Positions 53,502 to 63,315 are shown, counted from the stretch's first letter. The stretch: 64,000 nucleotides of DNA from Lachnospiraceae bacterium (GCA_015057115.1 SVEZ01000004.1:62001-126000); one strand, 5' to 3'. Program-made: numbers and translations. The notes: generated by a model not told the origin, from the sequence alone.

Positions 53502-54992
53502 CTATTTTTCACCCATGGCAAGCTTAACCACTTTATAAGCCCCATCGTAAATTCCCAGTTTTTTATTTTCCACAATGCTGTCGCACATCTGTGAAAGCAT
53601 TGTTTCGTCCTTCATGAACAGTTTAATCATCTGAATGGTGTGGGCATTGTCCCGACATTCCAATGTTCCGTCCCCAATCTCTGCTGAATGAATGGCCCCC
53701 CACATCTCATGCTTTCCAACTCTTTTGATGAAAAGTTTTGGCACCGGGTAAAAAGCAAGTTCGCTTGGTTTTGTCACCAGCACATCACAGCTTCTCATCA
53801 GTAAGTTTGTAGCGTAAACCGCTTCAAAAATATTTTTGTGATAAAAGCCGTGAATGCCTGTTACCTCGGTTTCCGGCAAAAGCGCTTTTGCCGCAAAGTC
53901 TTCTGTATCCTTCCAATTGTCAAAATGCTCGGTGGAAAGATTTTTCAACTCCGGAATTTCTTTTAAAAGCTCATCCCATACATTCTTATAATCGCCCACA
54001 TTTACATAAAGGGCTGCCTTTTTATTCTGAATGTGGGGGATCAGATACCGAATGATGGCGGAAAAGATTTCCCTCTGGGCTCCGGCACCACCGATGGTTA
54101 ATAAAAACCGCATGGGCGCCCCTTCTTTTTTCCGTCTCATTCTGGCTTCGCAATCCGTCTCGATGTTTTCCACCAGCTCGTGGTCGATGTAGTGTCCGGT
54201 ATATACCAGACTGTCTGTTGGCATTTCCTGACAAACTTCCTTTTTATTCATACCGTTTAAAATCCGGTATCCCATGTAAGCATTTTTACACTGGATGGTA
54301 TGGACACTACCTTCGGACAAATGCAGGGCCATGGGCCAGTTGTCCGGAATGGCGTTGACTACCCGCTGCATTCCTGCGTGAACTGCTGCCTGAGCCGGCC
54401 ATACGTGGGTTCCGATTACCGGTATATCCTTGGGCACTTTTTTGTAAACCGTTGCCATAAGCTCCGCATTTTTCTGATCGGAGGCGTTATAGGATAATGC
54501 CCGGAAGCCTTCATAATTTAGGGGTTCCCATACCAGTCGGTTAAAAATGGGATTTTTGGACAACCTGGAACCCAAGGAATACAACTCGTTCTGTGCACTG
54601 ATTACCTTGGTACAGGTGGTATCCGGGAAACCGTTTAAATCCATCCAGTAAGGGGTATATCCCAACGCTTTGGCGGCTGATGCCATGGCCATGGAAATAC
54701 GGTAATGGCCGAAGCCCATTCGGATGTTTCCAACGATAATCCCTTTTTCCCTGTCAAAACCGTTTTCATCCGTAACCCCTTCCCCCTTTAGAGACTCCTT
54801 TCCAACATAGACGTTGTAAACCCCTAGGCTGTCTCCGATGTAGGGATTCTTCTGAATGGACAGGGTATAATCCACGTTGCTGTCGTCCCCGAATTTCCGG
54901 GCGTTTTTGGCTTTGGTTTTCACCGCTTTATTGTAAACCTTATTGCTCATTCGGTTTCCGAAAATCTCTCTTGATCGATCTGCCATTTTCAC
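53502..54992 (-). CDS. GT-B-like protein of unknown specificity in a GH2 operon
   Basis: About 494-496 residues; the ATG at 54986 is better placed after GAGGTG than the GTG at 54992, which overlaps the GH2 stop by 4 bases. N-terminal GNIRMGFGHYRISMAMASAAKALGY resembles the G-x-GH loop of GT-B enzymes such as MurG or galactolipid synthases. The C-terminal half has LLTIGGAGAQREIFSAIIRYLIP and SCDVLVTKPSELAFYPVPKLFI, like their nucleotide-sugar site. No membrane helix was seen. It could be a glycosyltransferase or a glycan phosphorylase-like enzyme. Its place between a glycosidase and its importer is odd for lipid or wall synthesis. Confidence 0.6.
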   Translation of the reverse strand: MKMADRSREIFGNRMSNKVYNKAVKTKAKNARKFGDDSNVDYTLSIQKNPYIGDSLGVYNVYVGKESLKGEGVTDENGFDREKGIIVGNIRMGFGHYRISMAMASAAKALGYTPYWMDLNGFPDTTCTKVISAQNELYSLGSRLSKNPIFNRLVWEPLNYEGFRALSYNASDQKNAELMATVYKKVPKDIPVIGTHVWPAQAAVHAGMQRVVNAIPDNWPMALHLSEGSVHTIQCKNAYMGYRILNGMNKKEVCQEMPTDSLVYTGHYIDHELVENIETDCEARMRRKKEGAPMRFLLTIGGAGAQREIFSAIIRYLIPHIQNKKAALYVNVGDYKNVWDELLKEIPELKNLSTEHFDNWKDTEDFAAKALLPETEVTGIHGFYHKNIFEAVYATNLLMRSCDVLVTKPSELAFYPVPKLFIKRVGKHEMWGAIHSAEIGDGTLECRDNAHTIQMIKLFMKDETMLSQMCDSIVENKKLGIYDGAYKVVKLAMGEK

Positions 54993-57394
54993 ACCTCACA
55001 TTCTTTTTTATCGCATTGTACGGTAAAGGAAAGAATCTTCTCCCCAAGCTGTTTATTGTATATCCGCAAGGTCCCCTTTCCGCTTTTACCTGTGCTTTTT
55101 ACATACACGCCGGTGGCTCCGCCGGAAAGAGAAATCTGTTCCTCCCCAATAATTTCAATGTCGCCTTCTGCACTCACCATCAGAGGTTCGTTACAGAAAA
55201 ATACCTGGTTGCCGTTTTGATCCACACTTAAAATCTGTACTGCCGCCACATCGTAGCTGTTTTTCTCAACCAAATCCGTATGGCTTGCCGTAACCTGTAA
55301 GTTTATGGATTTTACCGGCTCTTTTACCAGTGTCTTTACTACCTTGCCATCTTTAATGGCCTCAAACCGGTAACTGGTGGCAGCTCCGCCCCAATCTCCG
55401 ATGTAGCGATTATACAAAACCACCGCATCTTCCATCTTCATGTGGTAGATGGTAAGGCACTGCAATGCCTTCCAGATAATGCCCGGCGGATAAGGACCGT
55501 AGCCGTGAAGGGCTGTGTAGTTTAAGGCATCCTTTATAATATCCGCCTGATGCTTGGTAAAAGGCTCCTTTTCATGTATCTGGTTTCCGATGAAATCATC
55601 AATGACTAAGGGCCCGTGTTTCACATGCTTGAAAGGACTGTCCTGCGCCTTATATTCTTTTATAAAAATGTCGTTTTTGTACATCCGCACACTGTCGGCG
55701 TTGGTATAGATATAGGTAGTTCCCCGGTTACTTGCGGGATGCTCCCCGATGTCCATGGAAGAGCTTAACTCCAATATCGGTACCTCCTGCTGCTGGCAGG
55801 CGTACATCTTTGCTGCCGGCTTTTCATTTCTGAACATATCCATAACGCCGTGGTAGCAAATCCGGTCGCCGCTTCCGAAGTCCTTGTGAGTATTGTAATC
55901 AAACATACACCAGCCGAAGCTTCCAGCGATATCTTCCTGGGCAGCTACCGCATCCAATACCCGAATATGCCGTAACGCATGCTCTCTTCGTACCTCTTCC
56001 TTATCAAACATTTTGGTAGGATACATGTGTCCGTTGTACTCGGAAATCAGATATCCCTTCTTCATGTCGGAGGTTACTTTTTTCTTGGGCTGACACCCCT
56101 CATTTTTGCCGCTGTGGACAAAATCGTTATAGGTATACACATCCTCTAAAAGCTGACTTTTGGCATGGGCACGTACTCCGCCGGTGGGGCGGCTGTCATC
56201 CAGTTCATGAGCCACCTTGTTGGTACGTTTGTAAAACTCTTCATCATCCTGTGACTCGTTAATCCGGACTCCCCAAAGAATAATGGATGGATGATTCCGA
56301 TACTGCTTCACCATTTCTTCCGTATTCCGGATAGCCTGGATTTTCCATTCCTCATCCCCGATGTGCTGCCATCCCGGAATCTCGGTAAACACCAAAAGGC
56401 CGATTTCATCACACCTGTCTAAAAAGTGCTGCGACTGCGGGTAGTGGCTGGTTCGTACTGCATTTAATCCCAGCTCTTTTTTCAAAAGATCTGCATCCAG
56501 TTTCTGCATGCTTTCCGGCATGGCATACCCTACGTAAGGGTAGCTTTGGTGCCGGTTTAAACCCCGCAGTTTTATCTTTTTCCCATTTAAGTAAAAACCG
56601 TCTGCCTGAAAAGCAATTTTCCGAAAACCGGTTTTCACAATGTAATCTTCTTTATTTTCCGTTATCATGGCACGGATAGGATACAATCTGGGATTTTCTA
56701 TATCCCAAAGTTTCTTATTTTCCACCTTCATCCTTGCTTTGTAAACAGTCTGTTTCTCACCTATAGACAGGGTGCAGATGCACTCTTCATGCTCTCCATC
56801 TTTAATAAAAAAGGTGATGGCCCCTTCCGTTGCCGGTTTCGACAAGGACACTTCTGCTTCTAACTCTATGGCATGCTCCCGCATATCCACCTTTTTGGTT
56901 TTTACGAACATATCCGTGATGTGGAGTTTTTCTTTTACCTCCAAATACACATCCCGATAGATGCCGCCATAGGTCATATAGTCCACCACGTAGCCAAAGG
57001 GTGGAACATTCAGGCTTTCCCGGCTGTCCACTTTTACAAGAATCCGATTCTCCTTACCATAGTGCAGTTCTTCCGAAAGGTCTACGGTAAAAGCGGTATA
57101 ACCGCAGGAATGCACCATCAGCAATTTTCCGTTTACATATACGCTTGCTTCATGGGCTACACCTTCAAAGGTCAAGGTCACGCTTTTGCCCTCCCATTCT
57201 TTGGGCGCCGCCAGACTACGGGCATATACGCTAACCATCTGGTAACTTTCCTCGTCAAAATAATGAAGAGGCAGTTCCTTCACGGTATGGGGCAGTCGAA
57301 CCGGTTTCAGTGCTTTTAACCCCTTTCCGGCAATCATGCCTTCCGTAAACTCTTCGCCGAATTGCCAACCTTCATTCAGATATACTCGTTTCAT
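54989..57394 (-). CDS. GH2-family beta-glycosidase (beta-galactosidase/glucuronidase type)
   Basis: An 801-residue cytosolic glycosidase. An N-terminal jelly-roll domain (WEGKSVTLTFEGVAHEASVYVNGKLL...) and Ig-like domain lead to the catalytic barrel. The acid/base Glu is in HPSIILWGVRINESQDDEEFY (~residue 375), where most family members have WSLGNE. The nucleophile is in KKGYLISEYNGHMYPTK (~460). The tail adds two beta domains. Exact sugar specificity cannot be read from sequence. It follows the TetR gene by 27 bases and overlaps the GT-like gene. Confidence 0.9.
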   Translation of the reverse strand: MKRVYLNEGWQFGEEFTEGMIAGKGLKALKPVRLPHTVKELPLHYFDEESYQMVSVYARSLAAPKEWEGKSVTLTFEGVAHEASVYVNGKLLMVHSCGYTAFTVDLSEELHYGKENRILVKVDSRESLNVPPFGYVVDYMTYGGIYRDVYLEVKEKLHITDMFVKTKKVDMREHAIELEAEVSLSKPATEGAITFFIKDGEHEECICTLSIGEKQTVYKARMKVENKKLWDIENPRLYPIRAMITENKEDYIVKTGFRKIAFQADGFYLNGKKIKLRGLNRHQSYPYVGYAMPESMQKLDADLLKKELGLNAVRTSHYPQSQHFLDRCDEIGLLVFTEIPGWQHIGDEEWKIQAIRNTEEMVKQYRNHPSIILWGVRINESQDDEEFYKRTNKVAHELDDSRPTGGVRAHAKSQLLEDVYTYNDFVHSGKNEGCQPKKKVTSDMKKGYLISEYNGHMYPTKMFDKEEVRREHALRHIRVLDAVAAQEDIAGSFGWCMFDYNTHKDFGSGDRICYHGVMDMFRNEKPAAKMYACQQQEVPILELSSSMDIGEHPASNRGTTYIYTNADSVRMYKNDIFIKEYKAQDSPFKHVKHGPLVIDDFIGNQIHEKEPFTKHQADIIKDALNYTALHGYGPYPPGIIWKALQCLTIYHMKMEDAVVLYNRYIGDWGGAATSYRFEAIKDGKVVKTLVKEPVKSINLQVTASHTDLVEKNSYDVAAVQILSVDQNGNQVFFCNEPLMVSAEGDIEIIGEEQISLSGGATGVYVKSTGKSGKGTLRIYNKQLGEKILSFTVQCDKKECEV

Positions 57395-57421
57395 ACTCTC
57401 CTCCTGGTTTGCAATCCCTTG

Positions 57422-58000
57422 TTATGCGCGGATTCCGTCTACCAAAATATCTACAACCTCCCGAAGTGCGTCTGCGTAAGTAATGTTGTTGCGAACCAGT
57501 ACATCCCGCTTAAAAAACTGCTCCAAAGTTGCTTCAAATACGGTTTTAAAAAGTGCCACATTGATAGGGCGAATCACCCCTTCTTTCATGCCCCGTTCCA
57601 GTAATTCGATGGTATTTTCCCATCCGTTTTCCAGACGGTTCTCCACGGCTTCGTAAATCTCCGGATACTTCTCCCGTAATTCGTATAACAGAGAAAAATT
57701 CACATCGCTGTAGCTTTCCGGCAATACCCCAAGAATCCCTCTTAATTTCTCCACCGTAGAAAGCTGGTCATTCTGCAATACCTTCTCTTCGCTGCGCTTG
57801 ATGCCGTCAAAGCAGTAGCTCACCATTTCCATAAACAAAGACTGTTTATCTTCGAACAGTACATAAATAGTTTTCTTGCTCATGGAAACTTCTGCCGCAA
57901 TGTCATCCATAGTAAATTTCAATCCTTTTTCATTGAAAACACGGATTGTTGCGTCTAAAACCTTTTCCTTTGCTACTTTAATCTCTTCATTTGTCTTCAA
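57422..58000 (-). CDS. TetR-family regulator of the GH2 operon
   Basis: About 192 residues. HTH KVLDATIRVFNEKGLKFTMDDIAAEVSMSKKTIYVLFEDKQSLF is typical. Longer frames begin upstream, but they would lie within the promoter: TTGCCA (58088-58083), 18 bases, TACAAT (58064-58059). I therefore choose the TTG at 58000 (MKTNEEIKV), preceded by GGTGGGAT. It is the first gene of the four-gene sugar operon and probably represses it and itself through the GGAAAC repeats in the leader. Confidence 0.85.
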   Translation of the reverse strand: MKTNEEIKVAKEKVLDATIRVFNEKGLKFTMDDIAAEVSMSKKTIYVLFEDKQSLFMEMVSYCFDGIKRSEEKVLQNDQLSTVEKLRGILGVLPESYSDVNFSLLYELREKYPEIYEAVENRLENGWENTIELLERGMKEGVIRPINVALFKTVFEATLEQFFKRDVLVRNNITYADALREVVDILVDGIRA

Positions 58001-58011
58001 CTCATCCCACC

Positions 58012-58100
58012 GGTTTCCTTTCGTTAAGGAAACCTCTCTCCTTATCCTAGTTTCCTTCATTGTAGCACGGAATGGAAACTGGTGGCAAGAAACCAGTTTC
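58012..58100 (-). promoter_or_regulatory. TetR-operon promoter with GGAAAC inverted repeats
   Basis: GAAACTGGT-N8-ACCAGTTTC at 58075-58100 is a perfect inverted repeat over the -35. GGTTTCC-N9-GGAAACC lies at 58012-58034 in the leader, and a third pair AGTTTCC/GGAAACT brackets the -10. Repeated half-sites on both sides of the start point suggest cooperative autorepression. Confidence 0.72.
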
Positions 58101-58143
58101 ACAAACAGCGTTTCCTGTTTTTGTGCAATTTGCCATACCGGAC

Positions 58144-58192
58144 TTGTCTCCCTTACGCCTTTGTGCTATCATATATACAGAACAAACGTTTG
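58144..58192 (+). promoter_or_regulatory. SOS-controlled promoter of the Y-family polymerase
   Basis: TTGTCT (58144-58149), 17 bases, TATCAT (58167-58172), then GAACAAACGTTTG (58180-58192), matching the Gram-positive LexA core GAAC-N4-GTT. The box covers the start point. Confidence 0.78.
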
Positions 58193-58207
58193 CGCGGAGG
58201 TTTTGCA

Positions 58208-59809
58208 GTGTATATCGCCATCGATTTGAAATCCTTTTATGCCTCGGTAGAATGCCGGGATAAGAAGTTAGACCCCTTAACCACCCTTTTAGTGGTGGCG
58301 GATAAGAGCCGGACAGAGAAGACCATCTGCCTGGCTGTTTCCCCCGCCCTAAAGGCTTACGGGATTCCCGGCCGTGCCAGGCTTTTTGAAGTGATACAGC
58401 GTGTAAAGGAAGTAAATTTGGAACGATTGCGTCATGCTCCCGGCGGCATTTTTACCGGCAAAAGTGCAGATGCCAAAGAACTTGCCGCCCATCCGGAATA
58501 TGAGCTGGACTTCCACATTGCCACTCCAAGAATGGCTCGCTATATTGAAGTCAGTGCCGAGATTTATCAAATCTACCTGCACTACATCTCCCCGGAAGAT
58601 ATTCACACCTACTCTATTGACGAGGTTTTTATGGATGTGAGCCATTACCACACCCTGTATCAGATGGGCGCGGAAGAACTTGCCCGAAAGATGATTCAGC
58701 ACGTTCTGGACAGGACCCGCATTACCGCCACCGCCGGCATTGGGACGAACCTTTATCTTGCCAAAGTGGCTATGGATATCATGGCGAAGCATACGGAAGC
58801 TGATGAGAATGGCGTACGAATTGCTTTTTTAGATGAGCAGACCTATAAAGAGAAATTATGGAGTCACCAACCCATTACAGATTTTTGGCGGGTGGGCCGA
58901 GGCTATCGTGACCGCCTTAAAAGTGTGGGCCTTTACACCATGGGAGACATCGCCCGGTGTTCTTTGGGTTCGGAAAATGATTTTTACAATCCGGAGCTTT
59001 TATATAAACTGTTTGGTGTTAATGCAGAACTTTTAATCGATCACGCTTGGGGCGTGGAGCCTGCCACCATGGCAGATATTAAAGCATACAAACCGGAAAA
59101 CAACAGCTTAAGCAGTGGTCAGGTTTTATCAGAGCCATATACTACCGAAGCCGCCCGGTTGATTGTACATGAAATGATTGACGACATGTCCCTTGCCCTG
59201 GTGGCAAAGCATCTTCTGACAGACCAGGTTGTGCTGCATGTGGGCTATGATCGAATGAGTTTGGCGAACAGAGGCGCCTCTATACATGGGGCAACTGTCA
59301 ACCGGGTTGCCGGTCTGCAAGGTGGCGCCCCCACCGCGGAAGTTAAAACGGATTTCTATGGTCGGAAGGTTCCCAAGTCCGCCCACGGTTCCGCCTCCTT
59401 GAAGAAGCAGACCTCCTCTACGAAAGAATTAACAGATGCCTGCCTTTCCCTCTATGACGAGATTATCAATCCCGCTTATTACGTGCGACGAATCACCATA
59501 TCCGTGAATCACGTAGTCGAGGAAGGCAGTGCGAAGGATGTGCGAAATTATGAGCAAGTATCCTTGTTTGATTTGATGGGGACGGATGCCGGCAGCGCAG
59601 AGGCGTCCCCCGATACCGCGGGTACCCGGGCTTCTCAGGCCTCTGCCACCTCGCAACCGGATTTCTCGGAAAAGGAGCGCAAGCTTCAAGAAGCCATGCT
59701 TTCCGTGAAGGACCGCTACGGTAAGAATGCCATGTTAAAGGGAATGAATTTGCAGGAAGGGGCCACTGCCCGCAGTAGAAATGAACAGATTGGAGGACAT
59801 AAGGCATGA
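58208..59809 (+). CDS. Y-family translesion DNA polymerase (DinB/UvrX-like)
   Basis: About 533 residues from the GTG at 58208, with GGAGG before it; the frame extends further upstream but across the promoter. Palm motif YIAIDLKSFYASVECRDKKLDPL opens the protein, and the second catalytic block HTYSIDEVFMDVSHY lies near residue 140. The Lys-rich little-finger domain follows, then a flexible tail with a clamp-binding-like QVSLFDLMG near 453. It copies over damaged DNA. The longer size and YolD-like neighbour suggest the UvrX/YqjW subgroup rather than classic DinB. Overlaps the next gene by 4 bases. Confidence 0.92.
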   Translation: MYIAIDLKSFYASVECRDKKLDPLTTLLVVADKSRTEKTICLAVSPALKAYGIPGRARLFEVIQRVKEVNLERLRHAPGGIFTGKSADAKELAAHPEYELDFHIATPRMARYIEVSAEIYQIYLHYISPEDIHTYSIDEVFMDVSHYHTLYQMGAEELARKMIQHVLDRTRITATAGIGTNLYLAKVAMDIMAKHTEADENGVRIAFLDEQTYKEKLWSHQPITDFWRVGRGYRDRLKSVGLYTMGDIARCSLGSENDFYNPELLYKLFGVNAELLIDHAWGVEPATMADIKAYKPENNSLSSGQVLSEPYTTEAARLIVHEMIDDMSLALVAKHLLTDQVVLHVGYDRMSLANRGASIHGATVNRVAGLQGGAPTAEVKTDFYGRKVPKSAHGSASLKKQTSSTKELTDACLSLYDEIINPAYYVRRITISVNHVVEEGSAKDVRNYEQVSLFDLMGTDAGSAEASPDTAGTRASQASATSQPDFSEKERKLQEAMLSVKDRYGKNAMLKGMNLQEGATARSRNEQIGGHKA

Positions 59810-59994
59810 GCTTTTATAAGAAGAATGATGATTACAGGGACATTTTACATCTGTCCCGCCCAGAAATAAAAGGGCATCCCAAAATGGATGCCCTGTCTCG
59901 TGCCGCCCAGTTTTCTCCTTTTGCCGCCCTTACGGGATTTGATGATGCCATCGAAGAAACAGCAGAAGAATGGAGGGAAGGAACACTTCGGTAG
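59806..59994 (+). CDS. Truncated YolD-like protein
   Basis: A 62-residue protein: DYRDILHLSRPEIKGHPKMDALSRAAQFSPFAALTGFDDAIEETAEEW. This matches the start of YolD-like proteins that pair with Y-family polymerases. Usual length is about 100-130 residues, so the C-terminal beta domain is absent; the frame ends in EGTLR. No continuation was found in the next 60 bases. It overlaps the polymerase stop (ATGA) and shares its SOS promoter. Confidence 0.75.
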   Translation: MSFYKKNDDYRDILHLSRPEIKGHPKMDALSRAAQFSPFAALTGFDDAIEETAEEWREGTLR

Positions 59995-60055
59995 GTTGCC
60001 TCCGGAAACCACCTTTTTTCATAGAGTCTCCGTATTTCATCACTTTCCTATAAAA

Positions 60056-61432
60056 TTACTCTGCCACAAATTTCAGTCCATTCTGAATTGCGAAGGCTTC
60101 TGCCGCACTTCCGGATTTACCGTGAAGTTCGAAGTCTTCGGTATGAACACAATAACCGTAGCTTTTCTCAAGTCGCATTACAACGGTCGGAGTGCCATCC
60201 CAATTTGCGTACTCTAAAGCACCTGCTTTTGCAAATTCTTCATCCCTGTATTGGTTGTAATACTTCCACGCCAGATTCGCAACTTCTTCATTGTATCCTG
60301 CATCTTCCGAAACATTTAACTCCTTCAATGCCTGATCATGGAAATAATAATAATCGTGTTCTAAATCTTCTTGCCAGAATTTCATAAATCCAAAGGCCAA
60401 AGGTCCAATGTTTGTTACCGATGACGGAACGGTAAGCTTCTTAATTGGATTATCATAAAAGGCTGCTTCACCAATGCTCTTAACAGTATTGGGAATAACC
60501 ACCTTGCTAATTCGAGAATATACTCTACGTACATCCCCTATGCTATCATCCCAATATACCTTGGTACCTTCGCAGGCATAGTCTGCAATCTTGGTAGTAC
60601 CTTTCTTAATAACGACACCTTCCGGATTGCCGTTGGTTCCAACGAAGGTGGTGCCAACATACACATTATCTCCCTGCTTAGAGAACCATCTGGTTTCCTT
60701 TAAGGCCATTCCGCTAACCTTTTTAATATTCTTTACGTTGATGGTTGCTAAGCTTCCGCAATTGTAAAAGGCCTTGTAAGCCAAAGTTGTTACACCGGAA
60801 GGCAACTTCACGGAAGTAAGTGCCGAATTTTCAAAAGCAGAATCCGGAATCTCTTTTAAGTTCTTGCTAAGCGTAATTTTCCGAAGTGCAAAGGTGGATA
60901 AAAATGCCTCCCGTCCCAGTTTTGTAACAGAATCCGGCATCGTAAAGGATGTCAAGCCGGTATAATAAAAGGCACAGTCACCAATGTTCTTTACTTTCTT
61001 ACCTAAGGTAATTTTAGTCATATTTTCGCAACCTGCAAAGGCGGAACCTTCAATGGTGGTAACGGAATCCGGAAGTGTAACGGATTTCAAATTGCTATTC
61101 CATGCAAAAGCTCCGATTCCGATTCCGGAAACCGGCTTTTTCCCAAGCTTTTTCGGAACTGTCAGCTTTGTAGCCGTTCCTGTATATCCCACAATGGTAG
61201 CCTTACCTTTGGAAATTACATACTGAAATCCCTTTTGGGTGCGAATCTTTCCTGCATAATCCGAGTCTCTCTTTGTCAACGCCTCTTTGTTAACATGGGC
61301 AGTCAGATATTTGGACATATCCGACTCTTTCTTCTGGCCGGTTGCTGCAACACCTGTTAAGGGACAGCAAATGGTGATTCCCATAATCAGCGCCAAGGCT
61401 GTAGATAGCACTTTGATACCTATTCTTCTCAT
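60056..61432 (-). CDS. Secreted BspA-like leucine-rich-repeat protein
   Basis: About 458 residues from the ATG at 61432 (AGGAGGG five bases upstream). A signal peptide (VLSTALALIMGITICCPLTGVAA) precedes at least seven BspA/LRR_5 repeats, for example LKSVTLPDSVTTIEGSAFAGCENMTKITLGKKVKNIGDCAF. The last ~100 residues form a family tail ending EDFELHGKSGSAAEAFAIQNGLKFVAE, also seen in the neighbouring 63412 gene. Function: surface contact or adhesion, by family. No wall anchor was seen. Confidence 0.88.
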   Translation of the reverse strand: MRRIGIKVLSTALALIMGITICCPLTGVAATGQKKESDMSKYLTAHVNKEALTKRDSDYAGKIRTQKGFQYVISKGKATIVGYTGTATKLTVPKKLGKKPVSGIGIGAFAWNSNLKSVTLPDSVTTIEGSAFAGCENMTKITLGKKVKNIGDCAFYYTGLTSFTMPDSVTKLGREAFLSTFALRKITLSKNLKEIPDSAFENSALTSVKLPSGVTTLAYKAFYNCGSLATINVKNIKKVSGMALKETRWFSKQGDNVYVGTTFVGTNGNPEGVVIKKGTTKIADYACEGTKVYWDDSIGDVRRVYSRISKVVIPNTVKSIGEAAFYDNPIKKLTVPSSVTNIGPLAFGFMKFWQEDLEHDYYYFHDQALKELNVSEDAGYNEEVANLAWKYYNQYRDEEFAKAGALEYANWDGTPTVVMRLEKSYGYCVHTEDFELHGKSGSAAEAFAIQNGLKFVAE

Positions 61433-61518
61433 AAAACCCTCCTTGTTATAAGATACTATAAAATGATTGTAGCACGTCACAGATTGCCTGGGGTATCATT
61501 CACATTTTTTTCACAAAA

Positions 61519-63264
61519 TCATTCCCCGTAAACCAAATACTTATCCGCTTTTATCATGGTTCGATATTCCTCCGGAAGTGTCAACGGCGGCACATCCTTA
61601 ATGCGAAAACCCAGCTTCGAGGTTCGTTTTTTCAAAAGCGAAAGTTCTTTGGGTACCTCTGCCATGTATTCATAGGCCAACGCCGCTTCCTCCAACTGCC
61701 CCGCCTTTTCATATTCCTGCACCATTCTGTCCAATAACGTAAGATAATGAAGACGGAATGCCTCGTCATAAGGACGGGCTTCTATAGCTTTCTTCTGGTA
61801 GTAGATAAAGTGGTCAAAATCGCCTTCCTCACACGCGGAAAAAGCCAACGCCTCGTAGGCGGTAGCATCATGAGCATTTCTTTTTAGAATTCTTTCTGCC
61901 AATCGACCAGCCTTACTCACATCCGTAATTTCTGCAATTTCCCGCTCCAACGCCGGAGTGTACCCGGGATATAACTTTATGGCAGTTTGGTCATCTCCCA
62001 GATTATAAAAAGCGTCCGCCATGCCAAGCCATACCGCTCCGATAATAATTGCGCATCCAAGAACGCAGAGAAGCCCCCGCGCCGGAATCGACAGCTTCCG
62101 AATTGCCATCTGCTCCGAACCGGAAAAATCCCCTGCCGAAGTCTTATCACCACCGGTCAAACCATCCATCAGGCAAACAAAAATCATGCCAACGCTCAAA
62201 AACTGCATATCATAATCCACCAGCAAATGCAGGCAAAGCATGGCAAGCATCAGCTTTCTACCGGCATCTCCGCCTTTTTGAAATCCCCCGGATTTCAAAA
62301 GCTGATAAATCCACAATCCCACAATCGCCAACGCCGGAAGAATTCCGATATCCAACGCCAGCTGCAAATATTCATTATGAACATGGGTAACCGCATACAC
62401 GCCGGTCTGATAACTGCCCTGCAAATAATAATAGCCATAGTACCCAAGACCCAAGGGGTGACTACCCAGAATCTTAAAAGCATCCAGGTCATACAACAAC
62501 CTTCCCCAAAGGGTGCTTGAAGAAAAAACACCTGCAAACATTCCCCGTCGCCAGCCCATGATGACAAAAACAAGTACCGTAGCACCTAATCCCAAACCTG
62601 CTGTCAAACTTTGTTTTTTATCCCCGGCCACTTTTTTCTTCCACAAAATAACCGAACCCATGATTAGCGTAAGCACCGTTAATCCATAGACGCCTCGGCT
62701 TCTGGTACAAACCACACCCACCATGCAAAGGTAGCTGCAAAGAAGGTCCAACCGTTTTCCACCTTTTGCAAAAAAACGATTCGTTCCTTCAATATATCCT
62801 AACAGCAGAAAAATCCCCAAGGTGTTGGGATACTGAAAGCTTCCTGCCAAACGTCCCGCCACAGAAATATAGTTTGGAAAAAGATCTGCCAGCATCAGAA
62901 TTACCGACAACACCGTCATTACGCTTCCCACGTAGGGCAGGCTTCCAAGGATTCTCTCTCCTGCCGGTTCTTCGCACTGCCATAAACAGAGTAGAAATAA
63001 AAACAGACCGATGGCGCGTATGGCACCAAACCAGGCCAATCCCTTATCAATACTCCAAATGGGAACCAGACAATACATGCCTGTCAAAAGCGCCATTCCC
63101 CATAAAAAAGGCGTGTTTTTCACACAGACCTTCTTTTTCCGAAGGATTCTCTCTACAAGAAGCACCGCCTCCAAAACGCAGGCTCCTGCCTGAGCGTATG
63201 AAAAATATCCTCCTCCCGGGAGTAACAGGAGCAAAAACAATCCCATCAGACTATAACAATACAT
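61519..63264 (-). CDS. O-antigen-ligase-like polytopic membrane protein with TPR tail
   Basis: A 581-residue protein with about 10-12 helices to residue ~400, then TPR-like helices (ATAYEALAFSACEEGDFDHFIYYQKKAIEARP). The long outer loop before the helices resume (GSHPLGLGYYGYYYLQGSYQTGVYAVTHVHNEYLQLALDIGILPAL) is the Wzy_C/WaaL signature, with the His of HVHNEYLQ. Such proteins polymerise or transfer surface polysaccharides, or glycosylate surface proteins. It stands between two LRR surface-protein genes, which could be its targets; this is inference. Confidence 0.85.
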   Translation of the reverse strand: MYCYSLMGLFLLLLLPGGGYFSYAQAGACVLEAVLLVERILRKKKVCVKNTPFLWGMALLTGMYCLVPIWSIDKGLAWFGAIRAIGLFLFLLCLWQCEEPAGERILGSLPYVGSVMTVLSVILMLADLFPNYISVAGRLAGSFQYPNTLGIFLLLGYIEGTNRFFAKGGKRLDLLCSYLCMVGVVCTRSRGVYGLTVLTLIMGSVILWKKKVAGDKKQSLTAGLGLGATVLVFVIMGWRRGMFAGVFSSSTLWGRLLYDLDAFKILGSHPLGLGYYGYYYLQGSYQTGVYAVTHVHNEYLQLALDIGILPALAIVGLWIYQLLKSGGFQKGGDAGRKLMLAMLCLHLLVDYDMQFLSVGMIFVCLMDGLTGGDKTSAGDFSGSEQMAIRKLSIPARGLLCVLGCAIIIGAVWLGMADAFYNLGDDQTAIKLYPGYTPALEREIAEITDVSKAGRLAERILKRNAHDATAYEALAFSACEEGDFDHFIYYQKKAIEARPYDEAFRLHYLTLLDRMVQEYEKAGQLEEAALAYEYMAEVPKELSLLKKRTSKLGFRIKDVPPLTLPEEYRTMIKADKYLVYGE

Positions 63265-63315
63265 TTCGTTTTTCCTTTCCAGCCACGAAGTTATTCTCAG
63301 AATAGTATATCACAT

